A DNA stretch of 64,000 bases, taken from contig JAWLBM010000015.1 in the NCBI GenBank assembly GCA_041687675.1, forward strand, positions 1 through 64,000, read 5' to 3'. Below the pieces are notes generated by a model that worked only from the letters and a program-made list of their open reading frames with translations, had not been told where the DNA came from and did no database searches. The position numbers were made by a program, and so were the translations under genes. Positions 7,594-15,444 of the stretch are shown in pieces (position 1 is the stretch's first letter; every line of letters begins with the position of its first letter). The stretch comes from JAWLBM01 sp041687675. GTDB lineage: Bacteria; Pseudomonadota; Alphaproteobacteria; Rhizobiales; Pleomorphomonadaceae.

Positions 7594-8555
7594 GCGCTTT
7601 CTCCCGGATCCGAGGGCTCGTGGCCGGAGAAGAAGCTCCAGAAGGCCGGATAGATGAGGTCCGGCCGGTGCTCGGCCGGGTAGTGGCCGGTGGGCACGGA
7701 AAAGCCCCGCAGGTCGTCGCACCACTCGCCCCAGGCCTCAAGTGGCCTGAAATGGCGCCCGCAATGGCTGTTGGAGCCCCAGATCACCAGCACCGGGCAG
7801 GCGATCCGCCGCTTGCCGTATTCGGCGGTGTCCATGGCGAGGTCGAGGGTGACCGTCGCCCGGTAGTCCTCGCAGACGGCGTGGATCTGCTCGGGGGTCG
7901 TGCAGCGAACGTATTCCGCCATGGCCTCGGGCGAGAAGATCTCCAGGCCGACGCCCTTCTTGTTCAGCTTGTAGTGGATGTAATAGTCGAGATCGGCGCA
8001 GATCAGCCGCTCCGGGAACGGCTCCTTCTGCGCCATGAAGAACCAGTGGTAGCTCTCCAGCCCCCAGCCGAGCGTCACGTTGGTGAGGACGTGGTGGGTC
8101 GGCACGATGTCGAGGGCGGCAAGGCGGGCGACCCGCTTCGGCCGGTCGAGCGCCATGCGGAAGCCGACGCGGGCGCCGCGGTCGTGGCCGGCGACGGCGA
8201 AGCGGTCGAAGCCGAGGCGGTCCATCACCTCGAAATTGTCCTCCCCCATGGCGCGGAAGGTATAGGCGGCGTGGTCCGGGCCGCCGTCCGGCTTGGAACT
8301 GTCGCCGTAGCCGCGCAGGTCCGGCGCCACCACCGTGAAGCTCTGCGCCAGCGACGGCGCCACCTTGTGCCAGCTGACATGGGTCAGCGGGTTGCCGTGG
8401 AGGAGCAGCAGCGGCGGCCCGCTGCCGCCGACCGCAACCTCGATCTCGGCCCCCGAGGTGCGGATGCGCTCGCGGTGGAACCCCTCCATCAGCCGGGACG
8501 CCCGGACGGGCGGCGGCGGCTCGGGCGCGCCGGGCGCGACGGATCCGGTGCTCAT
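7590..8555 (-). CDS. alpha/beta hydrolase, haloacetate dehalogenase-like
   Basis: A 321-residue alpha/beta hydrolase starting at the ATG at 8555, after a GGGAGGAG ribosome binding site. It keeps HGNPLTHVSWHKVAP (oxyanion region), the nucleophile motif GHDRGAR (D125 R126 R129), the acid D149 in LDIVP, H170-W171 in YHWFFMAQ, Y231 in CEDYRA and H291. Spacing fits fluoroacetate dehalogenase (D110/R111/R114, D134, H155/W156, Y219, H280 in the Rhodopseudomonas enzyme, from memory). The halide-pocket Trp185 is not present at the expected place (YKLNKKG instead), so an ester or other halo-acid substrate is possible. It is translationally coupled to the rhodanese gene. Confidence 0.8.
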   Translation of the reverse strand: MSTGSVAPGAPEPPPPVRASRLMEGFHRERIRTSGAEIEVAVGGSGPPLLLLHGNPLTHVSWHKVAPSLAQSFTVVAPDLRGYGDSSKPDGGPDHAAYTFRAMGEDNFEVMDRLGFDRFAVAGHDRGARVGFRMALDRPKRVARLAALDIVPTHHVLTNVTLGWGLESYHWFFMAQKEPFPERLICADLDYYIHYKLNKKGVGLEIFSPEAMAEYVRCTTPEQIHAVCEDYRATVTLDLAMDTAEYGKRRIACPVLVIWGSNSHCGRHFRPLEAWGEWCDDLRGFSVPTGHYPAEHRPDLIYPAFWSFFSGHEPSDPGESA

Positions 8556-8591
8556 GGGCTGCTCCTCCCGAGTTGCAGGCAGAAATGGTGC

Positions 8592-8621
8592 TTGACGCCC
8601 CACATTGCAGATTGTCTACAC
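8592..8621 (+). promoter_or_regulatory. putative promoter with overlapping operator motif
   Basis: TTGACG (8592-8597), 17 bp, TCTACA (8615-8620). The -10 lies within ATTGTCTACAC (8611-8621), a third copy of the ATTGTNNACA motif. The site sits between the divergent hydrolase (start 8555) and enolase-superfamily gene (start 8676) and could control both. Confidence 0.5.
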
Positions 8622-8675
8622 TCTGGATCCGTTTCCGGCAAGGCGACGCCGGGACCCGCCGAGGGAGGACGACCG

Positions 8676-9791
8676 GTGAAAATCAGCGACATCCGCGCCA
8701 GCCTGCACGGCTTCTCGATCGAGATCCCGCTGCTCGAGGGCCGCGTCGAGGGCTACGGCCGGGAGGAGCAGAAGCACTTCGTCTTCTGCGAGGTGGAGAC
8801 CGACGAGGGCATCGTCGGCTACGGCCTCACCGGGCACTTTCTCGCCCGCTCGGTGATCGTCGCGCTGGAGAAGCACGTGCTGCCCACGGTCAAGGGCATG
8901 GACGTGCGGGACCTGGAGAAGATCCACCAGCGGGTGTGGCAGAAGCTCAACCCGCGGGCGATGACCGGCACCGTGTCGATGGCGCTCTCCTGCCTCGACA
9001 TCGCGCTCTGGGACATCCAGGGCAAGGCGGCGGGCCGCTCGGTGGCTGAGCTCCTCGGCAACGCCCGCGACCGGGTGCCGGCCTACTGCACCTTCGGCTT
9101 CCCCCAGTACGACCGCGATCAGCTCGCCGAGGCGGCGAGGCTGCACGTGGCGAACGGGTTCAGGGCGCTGAAGTCGGTGGTCGCCGTCGACAAGGGCGGC
9201 TGGCGCGAGGACGCCCGCCGCATCCGCGCGATCCGCGACGCGGTCGGCCCCGACGTCGACCTGATGATCGACGCCAACTATCTCTTCAACCCGGTGGAAG
9301 CGGCCTACCTCTGCCGCGAGATCGAGGACTGCGGGATCACCTGGTTCGAGGAGCCGCTCACCCAGAACGACGCCCGCGCCCTCGCCGACCTGCGGCGCTC
9401 CACCCGGATCCCCATCGCGGCCGGGCAGATGGAGGGCCATCGCTGGCGGCTGCGCGAATTCGTCGACCACCAGGCCGTCGACATCCTGCAGCCGAACGTC
9501 ACCTATTGCGGCGGCTACACCGAGGCGCGCAAGGTCGCCCACCTCGCCCAGGCCTACAACATGCCGATCGCCAACGGCGGCGGCTGGCCGCTATTCAACA
9601 TGCACCTCCTCGCCGGCATGATGAACGGCTGGATCGTCGAGTGGCACCTCGGCATGGTGGCGGTGGGCGAGACCATCTTCAAGGACGCGCCGAAGCCGGT
9701 GGACGGCTGGATCACGATCCCCGACCGGCCCGGCCTCGGCCTCACGGTCGACGAGGACGCGGTGCGGGAGACCCGAATCGCGCTGGACTGA
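8676..9791 (+). CDS. mandelate racemase/muconate lactonizing enzyme family protein (atypical active site)
   Basis: A 371-residue enolase-superfamily protein from a GTG at 8676 preceded by GGGAGGA. The N-terminal capping domain is followed by a TIM barrel. Metal ligands are readable at D199 (LMIDANY) and E225/E226 (WFEEPL), but the third-ligand position is Q251 (IAAGQMEGHRW) where the family usually has Glu. The KxK motif is reduced to one Lys (ALKSVV, K166). The barrel strand that normally carries the catalytic His reads IANGGGWPLF. It is therefore a non-standard subgroup, probably a sugar-acid or hydroxy-acid dehydratase or epimerase. The function is not assignable from sequence. Confidence 0.85.
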   Translation: MKISDIRASLHGFSIEIPLLEGRVEGYGREEQKHFVFCEVETDEGIVGYGLTGHFLARSVIVALEKHVLPTVKGMDVRDLEKIHQRVWQKLNPRAMTGTVSMALSCLDIALWDIQGKAAGRSVAELLGNARDRVPAYCTFGFPQYDRDQLAEAARLHVANGFRALKSVVAVDKGGWREDARRIRAIRDAVGPDVDLMIDANYLFNPVEAAYLCREIEDCGITWFEEPLTQNDARALADLRRSTRIPIAAGQMEGHRWRLREFVDHQAVDILQPNVTYCGGYTEARKVAHLAQAYNMPIANGGGWPLFNMHLLAGMMNGWIVEWHLGMVAVGETIFKDAPKPVDGWITIPDRPGLGLTVDEDAVRETRIALD

Positions 9792-9824
9792 GGCCAGGGA
9801 AAGGGCGGCGAAAAGGCCGCCCTG

Positions 9825-9857
9825 ATTGTTGACACTTTACAATCACCGGGCCTAATC
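9825..9857 (+). promoter_or_regulatory. putative promoter and operator of the SDR-AbrB-TarD operon
   Basis: TTGACA (9829-9834), 17 bp, CTAATC (9852-9857), the best promoter match in the island. The -35 lies inside ATTGTTGACAC (9825-9835), the fourth copy of the ATTGTNNACA motif. It is about 75 bp before the first gene of a three-gene overlapping operon. Confidence 0.55.
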
Positions 9858-9930
9858 TCGCGGCCCGCCGGCCCGGCCGCGGCCCCGAGCCGCCGGATCT
9901 CGGCCGGCCCCAGCACCGGGAGCCGACCTC

Positions 9931-10674
9931 ATGACCACCGACCTGTCCGGCCGCGCCGCACTCGTCACCGGCGCCTCGCGCAACATCGGCCGGGCGATCG
10001 CGACCGCGCTGGCGGCGCGCGGCGCCGATGTCGCGGTCCACGTCGGCCATGACCGCGCCGCCGGGGAGGAGACCGCGGCCGCCGTGCGCGCCGCCGGCCG
10101 CCGCGCCGTGGTGGTCGAGGGCGACCTTGCCGATCCTGCCGTCCCGGGCCGGACGGTCCGGGACGCTGCCGGGGCGCTCGGCCGCCTCGATATCCTCGTC
10201 AACAATGCGGCGATCCGGCCCGAGGCCGCCTTCGAGGACCTCGCCCTCGAGGACTGGCGCCGCGTCTTCACGATCTGCCTCGACGCCGCCTTCCTGGCGA
10301 CCCAGGCGGCGCTGCCTCACCTTGCGGCGAGCGACAGCGCCGCGGTCGTCAACATCGGCGGCCTCACCGGGCACACCGGCGCCGCCCACCGGGCCCATGT
10401 GATCGCCGCCAAGGCGGGCCTCGTCGGCCTCACCAAGGCGCTCGCGCACGAATTCGGCGGCCGCGGCATCACCGTCAACTGCGTCGCCCCGGGGCTGATC
10501 GAGACGGCGCGCGCGGGCGAGGCGCCGAAGCACCACGGCAGCCGCTCCAACCTCGTCGGCCGGCGCGGCACGCCCGAGGAGGTGGCCGAGGCGGTCGCCT
10601 TCCTCTGCAGCCCCGCGGCGCGCTATGTCACCGGCGAGACGCTCCACGTCAACGGGGGCGCCTACCTGTCATGA
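9931..10674 (+). CDS. short-chain dehydrogenase/reductase family protein lacking catalytic Ser/Tyr
   Basis: A 247-residue Rossmann-fold SDR with the cofactor motif TGASRNIG near residue 15, DILVNNA and the usual C-terminal CVAPGLIET and GETLHVNGG. The active site departs from the family: the YxxxK motif reads VIAAK (in RAHVIAAKAG), so Tyr is Val, and the Ser position in VVNIGGLTG is Gly. The Lys is kept. It may be a non-redox homologue, or His in the RAH segment may act instead. It is the first gene of an operon with an AbrB-type permease and TarD; its stop overlaps the next start (ATGA). A role with tartrate or a related hydroxy acid is inferred. Confidence 0.9.
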   Translation: MTTDLSGRAALVTGASRNIGRAIATALAARGADVAVHVGHDRAAGEETAAAVRAAGRRAVVVEGDLADPAVPGRTVRDAAGALGRLDILVNNAAIRPEAAFEDLALEDWRRVFTICLDAAFLATQAALPHLAASDSAAVVNIGGLTGHTGAAHRAHVIAAKAGLVGLTKALAHEFGGRGITVNCVAPGLIETARAGEAPKHHGSRSNLVGRRGTPEEVAEAVAFLCSPAARYVTGETLHVNGGAYLS

Positions 10675-11714
10675 AGTCGCTCGCCGTCTTCGTCGGGGGC
10701 ATCGCCGTCGCCGGCCTCGGCGGCTTCCTGTTCTCCAGCCTCGAGATCCCGCTCGCCTGGATCCTCGGCGCCATGGTGGGCAGCGCGATCTGGACGAACC
10801 TCTTCGGCGCCGGGGGCAAGACCAAGTACGTGCGCCGCACCGGCCAGGTGATCGTCGGCGCCGCCACCGGGGCGATCCTCACGCCGGCGATGCTGGGCGA
10901 ACTGGTCGAACTCCTGCCGGCGATGCTGGGCGCGGCGGTGCTGGCCAACGTGGTCGGCGTGCTGCTCTCCTTCCCGCTCGCCCGCCTCGCCCGGGTCGAC
11001 CGGCGCACCGCGCTTCTCTCCACCATCCCCGCCGGCATGTCGGAGATGGCCTCGCTCGCCCGCGAGGTGGGCGCCAAGGCCGAGGTGGTCACCGTCGTCC
11101 ACACGCTCCGCGTGGTGCTGGTGGTCGGCTGCATCCCCTTCCTGTTCGGCTACCCCGGCTACGCCGCCCCGGAGGTCGAGGCCGAGACGGCGCATTATGT
11201 GGCGCTCGCGGCGGTGGTGGTCGCCGGCGCGCTGCTCTCCACCGTCGGGGCGCGGGCGGGCATGCTGAACCCCTGGGTGCTGATGCCGATGGCGACCGGC
11301 GTGCTCGTGGTGATCGCCGGCTTTCCGCTCGCCGGCATGCCGCGGCCGCTGCTCGTCGGGGCGCAGATCCTGATCGGCTTCTCGCTCGGCGCGCGGCTGC
11401 GCAAGGAGGACTTCGCCCGCGTGCCCCGCGCCGCCGCCGCCGGTTTCCTCGTCAGCGCCGCCCTGCTCGGCACCATGCTCCTCGCGGCGGCCCTCGTGTT
11501 CCCCGCCTGGACCGGGATCCCGGCCGCGACGCTGGCGCTCGCCCTGGCGCCGGGCGGCATCGGCGAGATGATCGCCTCGGCCAAGGCGCTTGGCGTCGGC
11601 GCCGGCCTCGTCGCCGGGTTCCAGTTCACCCGCTCGTTCCTCACCAACCTGATCGCCCCGCCGCTGCTGATGCGCCTCGCGGGGCCGCCACCGCCGAAGG
11701 TTCCGGGCCCATGA
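10671..11714 (+). CDS. AbrB-family membrane permease (duplicated AbrB domain)
   Basis: A 347-residue very hydrophobic protein made of two similar halves, each containing the family's PLAWILGAMVGSA-like segment (residues about 24-36) or its counterpart NPWVLMPMATGVLVV. This is the family often mislabelled AbrB transcriptional regulator or ammonia monooxygenase; it is a predicted inner-membrane carrier. It overlaps the SDR upstream (ATGA) and TarD downstream (ATGA), so all three are coupled. Uptake of tartrate or a similar acid is a reasonable guess from context only. Confidence 0.85.
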   Translation: MKSLAVFVGGIAVAGLGGFLFSSLEIPLAWILGAMVGSAIWTNLFGAGGKTKYVRRTGQVIVGAATGAILTPAMLGELVELLPAMLGAAVLANVVGVLLSFPLARLARVDRRTALLSTIPAGMSEMASLAREVGAKAEVVTVVHTLRVVLVVGCIPFLFGYPGYAAPEVEAETAHYVALAAVVVAGALLSTVGARAGMLNPWVLMPMATGVLVVIAGFPLAGMPRPLLVGAQILIGFSLGARLRKEDFARVPRAAAAGFLVSAALLGTMLLAAALVFPAWTGIPAATLALALAPGGIGEMIASAKALGVGAGLVAGFQFTRSFLTNLIAPPLLMRLAGPPPPKVPGP

Positions 11715-12880
11715 GAATCGTCGAGATCCGCCAGGCCGTCGTCCCGATCGCCTCGCCCATCCGCAACGCCTTCATCGACTTCTCCAAGATGACGGCGAGC
11801 GTCGTCGCGGTGATAACCGACGTGGTGCGCGACGGGCGGCCGGTGGTCGGCTACGGCTTCAACTCGAACGGCCGCTACGCGGCGAAGGGCCTGCTCGACG
11901 AGCGCTTCCTGCCGCGACTGAGGGAGGCCGATCCGGAGGACCTCCTTACCGAGGCCGGCGACAACCTCGACCCGCACCGCATCTGGGCGACGATGATGAC
12001 CAACGAGAAGCCGGGCGGCCACGGCGAGCGCTCGGTCGCGGTCGGCGTCGTCGACATGGCGGTCTGGGACGCGGTCGCCAAGATCGAGGGCGTGCCGCTC
12101 TACCGGCTGCTCGCCGACCGCCACGGCGACGGCACGGTGGACGACGACGTCTTCGTCTACGCCGCGGGCGGCTACTACTACCCCGGCAAGGACCTCGGCC
12201 AGCTCCAGGAGGAGATGCGCCGCTACCGCGGCATGGGCTACGAGGTGGTCAAGATGAAGATCGGCGGCGCCCCGCTCGAGGAGGACCTCCGCCGTATCGA
12301 GGCCGTGCTCGAGGTGGTCGGCGAGGGCCGGTTCCTGGCCGTCGACGCCAACGGCCGCTTCGACCTCGACACCGCCCTCGCCTACGCCGAGGCTTTGAAA
12401 CCCTACCGCCTCTTCTGGTACGAGGAGGCCGGCGACCCGCTCGACTACGCCCTGCAGGCGGAGCTTTCGAAGGTCTACCCCTACCCGATGGCCACGGGCG
12501 AGAACCTCTTCTCCCACCAGGACGCCCGCAACCTCGCCCGCTATGGCGGCATGCGGCCCGACCGCGACTGGCTGCAGTTCGACTGCGCGCTCTCCTATGG
12601 TCTCGTCGAGTACCTGCGCACCCTGGAGGCGATCCGCGCGGAGGGATTCTCCTCCCGCAACTGCATTCCCCACGGCGGGCACCAGCTGTCGCTCAACATC
12701 GCCGCCGGCCTGAAGCTCGGCGGCAACGAGTCCTACCCCGAGGTCTTCGCCCCCTTCGGCGGCTTCGCCGACGATACCCGCGTGGAGAACGGCCGGGTGC
12801 CGCTCCCCGACGCCCCCGGCATCGGCTTCGAGACAAAGGCGGCGCTGATCCGCTGCATGCGGGACGCGACGGAGACCTGA
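11711..12880 (+). CDS. tarD: D-tartrate dehydratase (TarD-like, enolase superfamily)
   Basis: A 389-residue protein, the same length as Bradyrhizobium TarD as I recall it. Active-site residues fall one position below the TarD numbering: K181 and K183 (KMKIGG), D212 (VDANG), E238/E239 (WYEEA), E264 (TGEN), D291 and H321 (NCIPHGGHQ). TarD dehydrates D-tartrate (2S,3S) to oxaloacetate, with the KxK lysine and the His as acid/base catalysts and Mg2+ held by the acidic residues. The start overlaps the permease stop (ATGA). It makes the operon a likely D-tartrate or related hydroxy-acid utilisation unit. A close homologue with a different hydroxy-acid substrate cannot be excluded. Confidence 0.82.
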   Translation: MRIVEIRQAVVPIASPIRNAFIDFSKMTASVVAVITDVVRDGRPVVGYGFNSNGRYAAKGLLDERFLPRLREADPEDLLTEAGDNLDPHRIWATMMTNEKPGGHGERSVAVGVVDMAVWDAVAKIEGVPLYRLLADRHGDGTVDDDVFVYAAGGYYYPGKDLGQLQEEMRRYRGMGYEVVKMKIGGAPLEEDLRRIEAVLEVVGEGRFLAVDANGRFDLDTALAYAEALKPYRLFWYEEAGDPLDYALQAELSKVYPYPMATGENLFSHQDARNLARYGGMRPDRDWLQFDCALSYGLVEYLRTLEAIRAEGFSSRNCIPHGGHQLSLNIAAGLKLGGNESYPEVFAPFGGFADDTRVENGRVPLPDAPGIGFETKAALIRCMRDATET

Positions 12881-12895
12881 CCGCCGTCGCGACCG

Positions 12896-12947
12896 CGGCG
12901 AGGGCCTGGAGTCCGGCGTTCGCCGGATTGACGGGGAGCCCTCGCCG
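12896..12947. terminator. nested inverted repeat between convergent genes
   Basis: CGGCGAGGGC (12896-12905) pairs with GCCCTCGCCG (12938-12947), and within it TCCGGC-GTTC-GCCGGA (12912-12927) forms an inner hairpin. It lies between the convergent stops of tarD (12880) and the PLP decarboxylase (12966). There is no T run on either strand, so it may be a bidirectional terminator or transcript 3'-end stabiliser. Confidence 0.45.
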
Positions 12948-12965
12948 GGAGGCGTCTCTCGGCCC

Positions 12966-14186
12966 CTATTCCCCCATGGTCTCGATGGAGGCGAGGCCGG
13001 TCGCCTCGCCGTCCTCGTCGAAGGGGACGTCCACCTCCACCACGGTGTCCGGGTAGAAGCCGTTGAAGTGGGTGCGCAGCGACAGCGAGTAGGCGCCGAT
13101 GTGGCCGATCTCGATCCAGTCGCCGGTGTCGGTGGTCTCCGGCAGCCAGAACGGCCGGGAGAGGATGTCGACGCTGTCGCAGGTGGCGCCGCAGACGCGG
13201 AAGGGCACCACGGTGTCCGGGTCGCCGGTTCGCCGGCGGCGGGCGGGGTCCGGGATGTGGCGGGCCGGCAGGGTGATCTTGCCGGTCCAGCTGTCCGACA
13301 GCGAGGCCCAGATGCCGTCGTTGATGTAGAGGCGGCGGCCCTTGCGCAGGAGCACCCGCACCACCAGCGACAGGCAGCGGGCGACCACCACCCGGCCCGG
13401 CTCGGCAACGAGCGGCAGGTCGTCGAAGCCCCATTCCTCGATGTCGGTCCTGAGCCGGGCCATCAGCTCGGGGAGCGTCGGCATCGGCTTTGCCCGCCGC
13501 CGCGGGTCGTGGCCGTAGACGGCGGGGAAGCCGCCGCCGACGTCGAGCCCGGCCAGCGGCACCCCCGCCCGCGAGCGCACCCAGGCGGCGGAGGCGAGCG
13601 CCCGCTCGTAGGTGTCCGGATCCTCGATCTGGCTGCCCACGTGGAAGCAGAGGCCGACGCGGAAGCCCACCCCGTGGATGCGCTGGCAGAGTTCCACCGC
13701 GTGCGCCGGCGCCGCGCCGAACTTCTTCGACAGCTCGTAGGCCGCATGCCCCTTGGTGGCGAGGCGGACGAACAGGGTGAGGTCGCCGGGATCGAGGTCG
13801 AGCGCCCGGACGATGCGGACGATCTTCGCCACCTCGTCCTCGTGGTCCACCGCGAGGGTGCGGATGCCGTAGTCCTCCAGCGCCAGCCGGATCGCCGACT
13901 GCGCCTTCACCGGGTGCATGTAGAGGAGCTCCGCCGCCGGCGCGACCTGGCGCACCGCGTCGAACTCGGCCGGCGAGGCGACGTCGAAGCAGTCGACGCC
14001 GATGCGGGCGAGGGTCTCCAGCACGAAGGGCTCGCCGTTGGTCTTCACGGCATAGGCGGTGCGGCCGGGGAACAGCGACATGAACTCGCGGGCGTCGGCC
14101 TCCAGCACCTTCGGCCGGAAGCAGTAGACCGAATCGTCGGGCCGCAGGGCGAGGGCCATGTCGCGTGCGGTTCGATACTCGGCCAT
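12966..14186 (-). CDS. type III PLP-dependent amino acid decarboxylase
   Basis: A 406-residue fold-type III decarboxylase of the ornithine/diaminopimelate decarboxylase family. PLP-binding Lys is K48 in TAYAVKTNGEP; HVGSQ, LDVGGGFP and AEPGR bind the PLP phosphate; the second-subunit Cys motif is CGATCDSVDIL. GGAGGCG precedes the ATG. It is a diverged paralogue of the ornithine decarboxylase at 56169-57299, which keeps the GPTCDSADVL form. Its place in the organic-acid island, next to a dehalogenase-like gene, suggests a catabolic amino acid or N-containing acid substrate rather than housekeeping polyamine synthesis. The substrate is unknown. Confidence 0.85.
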   Translation of the reverse strand: MAEYRTARDMALALRPDDSVYCFRPKVLEADAREFMSLFPGRTAYAVKTNGEPFVLETLARIGVDCFDVASPAEFDAVRQVAPAAELLYMHPVKAQSAIRLALEDYGIRTLAVDHEDEVAKIVRIVRALDLDPGDLTLFVRLATKGHAAYELSKKFGAAPAHAVELCQRIHGVGFRVGLCFHVGSQIEDPDTYERALASAAWVRSRAGVPLAGLDVGGGFPAVYGHDPRRRAKPMPTLPELMARLRTDIEEWGFDDLPLVAEPGRVVVARCLSLVVRVLLRKGRRLYINDGIWASLSDSWTGKITLPARHIPDPARRRRTGDPDTVVPFRVCGATCDSVDILSRPFWLPETTDTGDWIEIGHIGAYSLSLRTHFNGFYPDTVVEVDVPFDEDGEATGLASIETMGE

Positions 14187-14267
14187 GGAGCGCCTCCGGC
14201 TGCTGGAACGTGGCGATGATGAGGGCCGAACGCGTCGACAGCGTGTCGGTTTCGACGGGGGTCCGGC

Positions 14268-15170
14268 TCAGCCGGCGAAGAAGCCGGCGAAGCTGCGGGC
14301 GACGGCGTCCGGGTTCTCTTCCTGGGCGAAGTGCCCCGCCTCGATCCGTTCCCCTGTCACTACGTCGGCCCAGCGGCGCCAGAGCGCCAGTGGATCGCCG
14401 GCCCGCGAGGGAAAGCCGACATCACCCCAGACGAAGTGCACCGGGCAGCCGATCCGTCTCCCGGCGGCGAGATCCTGCTCGTCCAGAGCCCGGTCGATGG
14501 TGGCGCCGGCGCGGTAGTCCTCGCAGAAGGCGCGCACCCGGGCGGGATCGCGAAAACCGGCGCGGTAGCATTCCAGCGCCAGCGGGTCGAAGCCGTCGAG
14601 GGTGCCGGACCGGGACCAGCTCGCGAGCGTGCGGTCGAGATAGAAGGCCGGGTCGGCGGCGATCAGCCGCTCGGGGAGCGGATGCGGCTGGGCGAGGAAC
14701 GTCCAGTGGTAGGCCTTCATCGCCATGCCGGCGTCGAAGGCCGCCCACATGTCGGCGGTCGGAACGATCTCGACGATGCCGAGCCGGCTCACCGTGTCCG
14801 GGTGATCCAGCGCCATCCGGTAGCCGGCGCGGGCGCCGCGGTCGTGCCCGAGCAGCGCGAAGCGACGGTGGCCGAGCCGGGCCATCGCCGCCACCACGTC
14901 GGCCGCCATCGCCCGCTTCGAGTAGGTCGAGCCGTCGTCGGCCGGCGTGGGGACCGAGCTCTCGCCGTAGCCCCGCAGGTCGAACAGGTGGCAGCGGAAG
15001 CGCGCGGTGAAGGCCCCGGCGACCCTGTGCCACGAGGCGAGGTTTTGCGGGTAGCCGTGCAGCATCACCAGCGGCGGCCCCTCGCCGCCGACCAACCCGG
15101 CGAGGACCACCTCGCCGAGGTCGATGCGCACCGGCTCGAAGCCGGGGAACAGGCGGCGGGTGAGAGACAT
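14268..15170 (-). CDS. fluoroacetate dehalogenase-like alpha/beta hydrolase
   Basis: From the ATG at 15170 the product is 300 residues and lines up with Rhodopseudomonas fluoroacetate dehalogenase without numbering shift (comparison from memory): D110-R111-R114 (GHDRGAR), H155-W156 (YHWTFLAQ), W185 (LASWSRSG), Y219 (CEDYRAGA) and H280 (EAGHF). These form nucleophile, carboxylate clamp, halide pocket and base. One departure is E134 (IVEIVP) where the acid Asp is expected. Hydrolysis of the C-F or C-Cl bond of haloacetates to glycolate is the likely activity. The start is set by homology; a good Shine-Dalgarno sequence is not visible. An in-frame extension to 15770 is unlikely to be coding. Confidence 0.83.
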   Translation of the reverse strand: MSLTRRLFPGFEPVRIDLGEVVLAGLVGGEGPPLVMLHGYPQNLASWHRVAGAFTARFRCHLFDLRGYGESSVPTPADDGSTYSKRAMAADVVAAMARLGHRRFALLGHDRGARAGYRMALDHPDTVSRLGIVEIVPTADMWAAFDAGMAMKAYHWTFLAQPHPLPERLIAADPAFYLDRTLASWSRSGTLDGFDPLALECYRAGFRDPARVRAFCEDYRAGATIDRALDEQDLAAGRRIGCPVHFVWGDVGFPSRAGDPLALWRRWADVVTGERIEAGHFAQEENPDAVARSFAGFFAG

Positions 15171-15444
15171 CGTCAGGGGGCGCTCGCGAAGGATCGGTCT
15201 CGCCCGGAGCTTCGGCCCGGGGGGCATGGTCGTCCCGGTCACAATTAACGAGTGTTGGCGTCGTTTGCAACGAGCGGGGCCGGCGGCGGCATCAACCGGC
15301 GCGGGCCTCAGCAACGTTCGCGCGCGTCCGGGGTGGATGCCGCCCGCCGGGCCTTGTATCGTCCCCGCCGCATGGGCGGTGTACATCCCGCCGGGATCGC
15401 AGGCGGCGGGGGCGGCCGGCGCTAAGACGGGGAGAAACAAGGCG

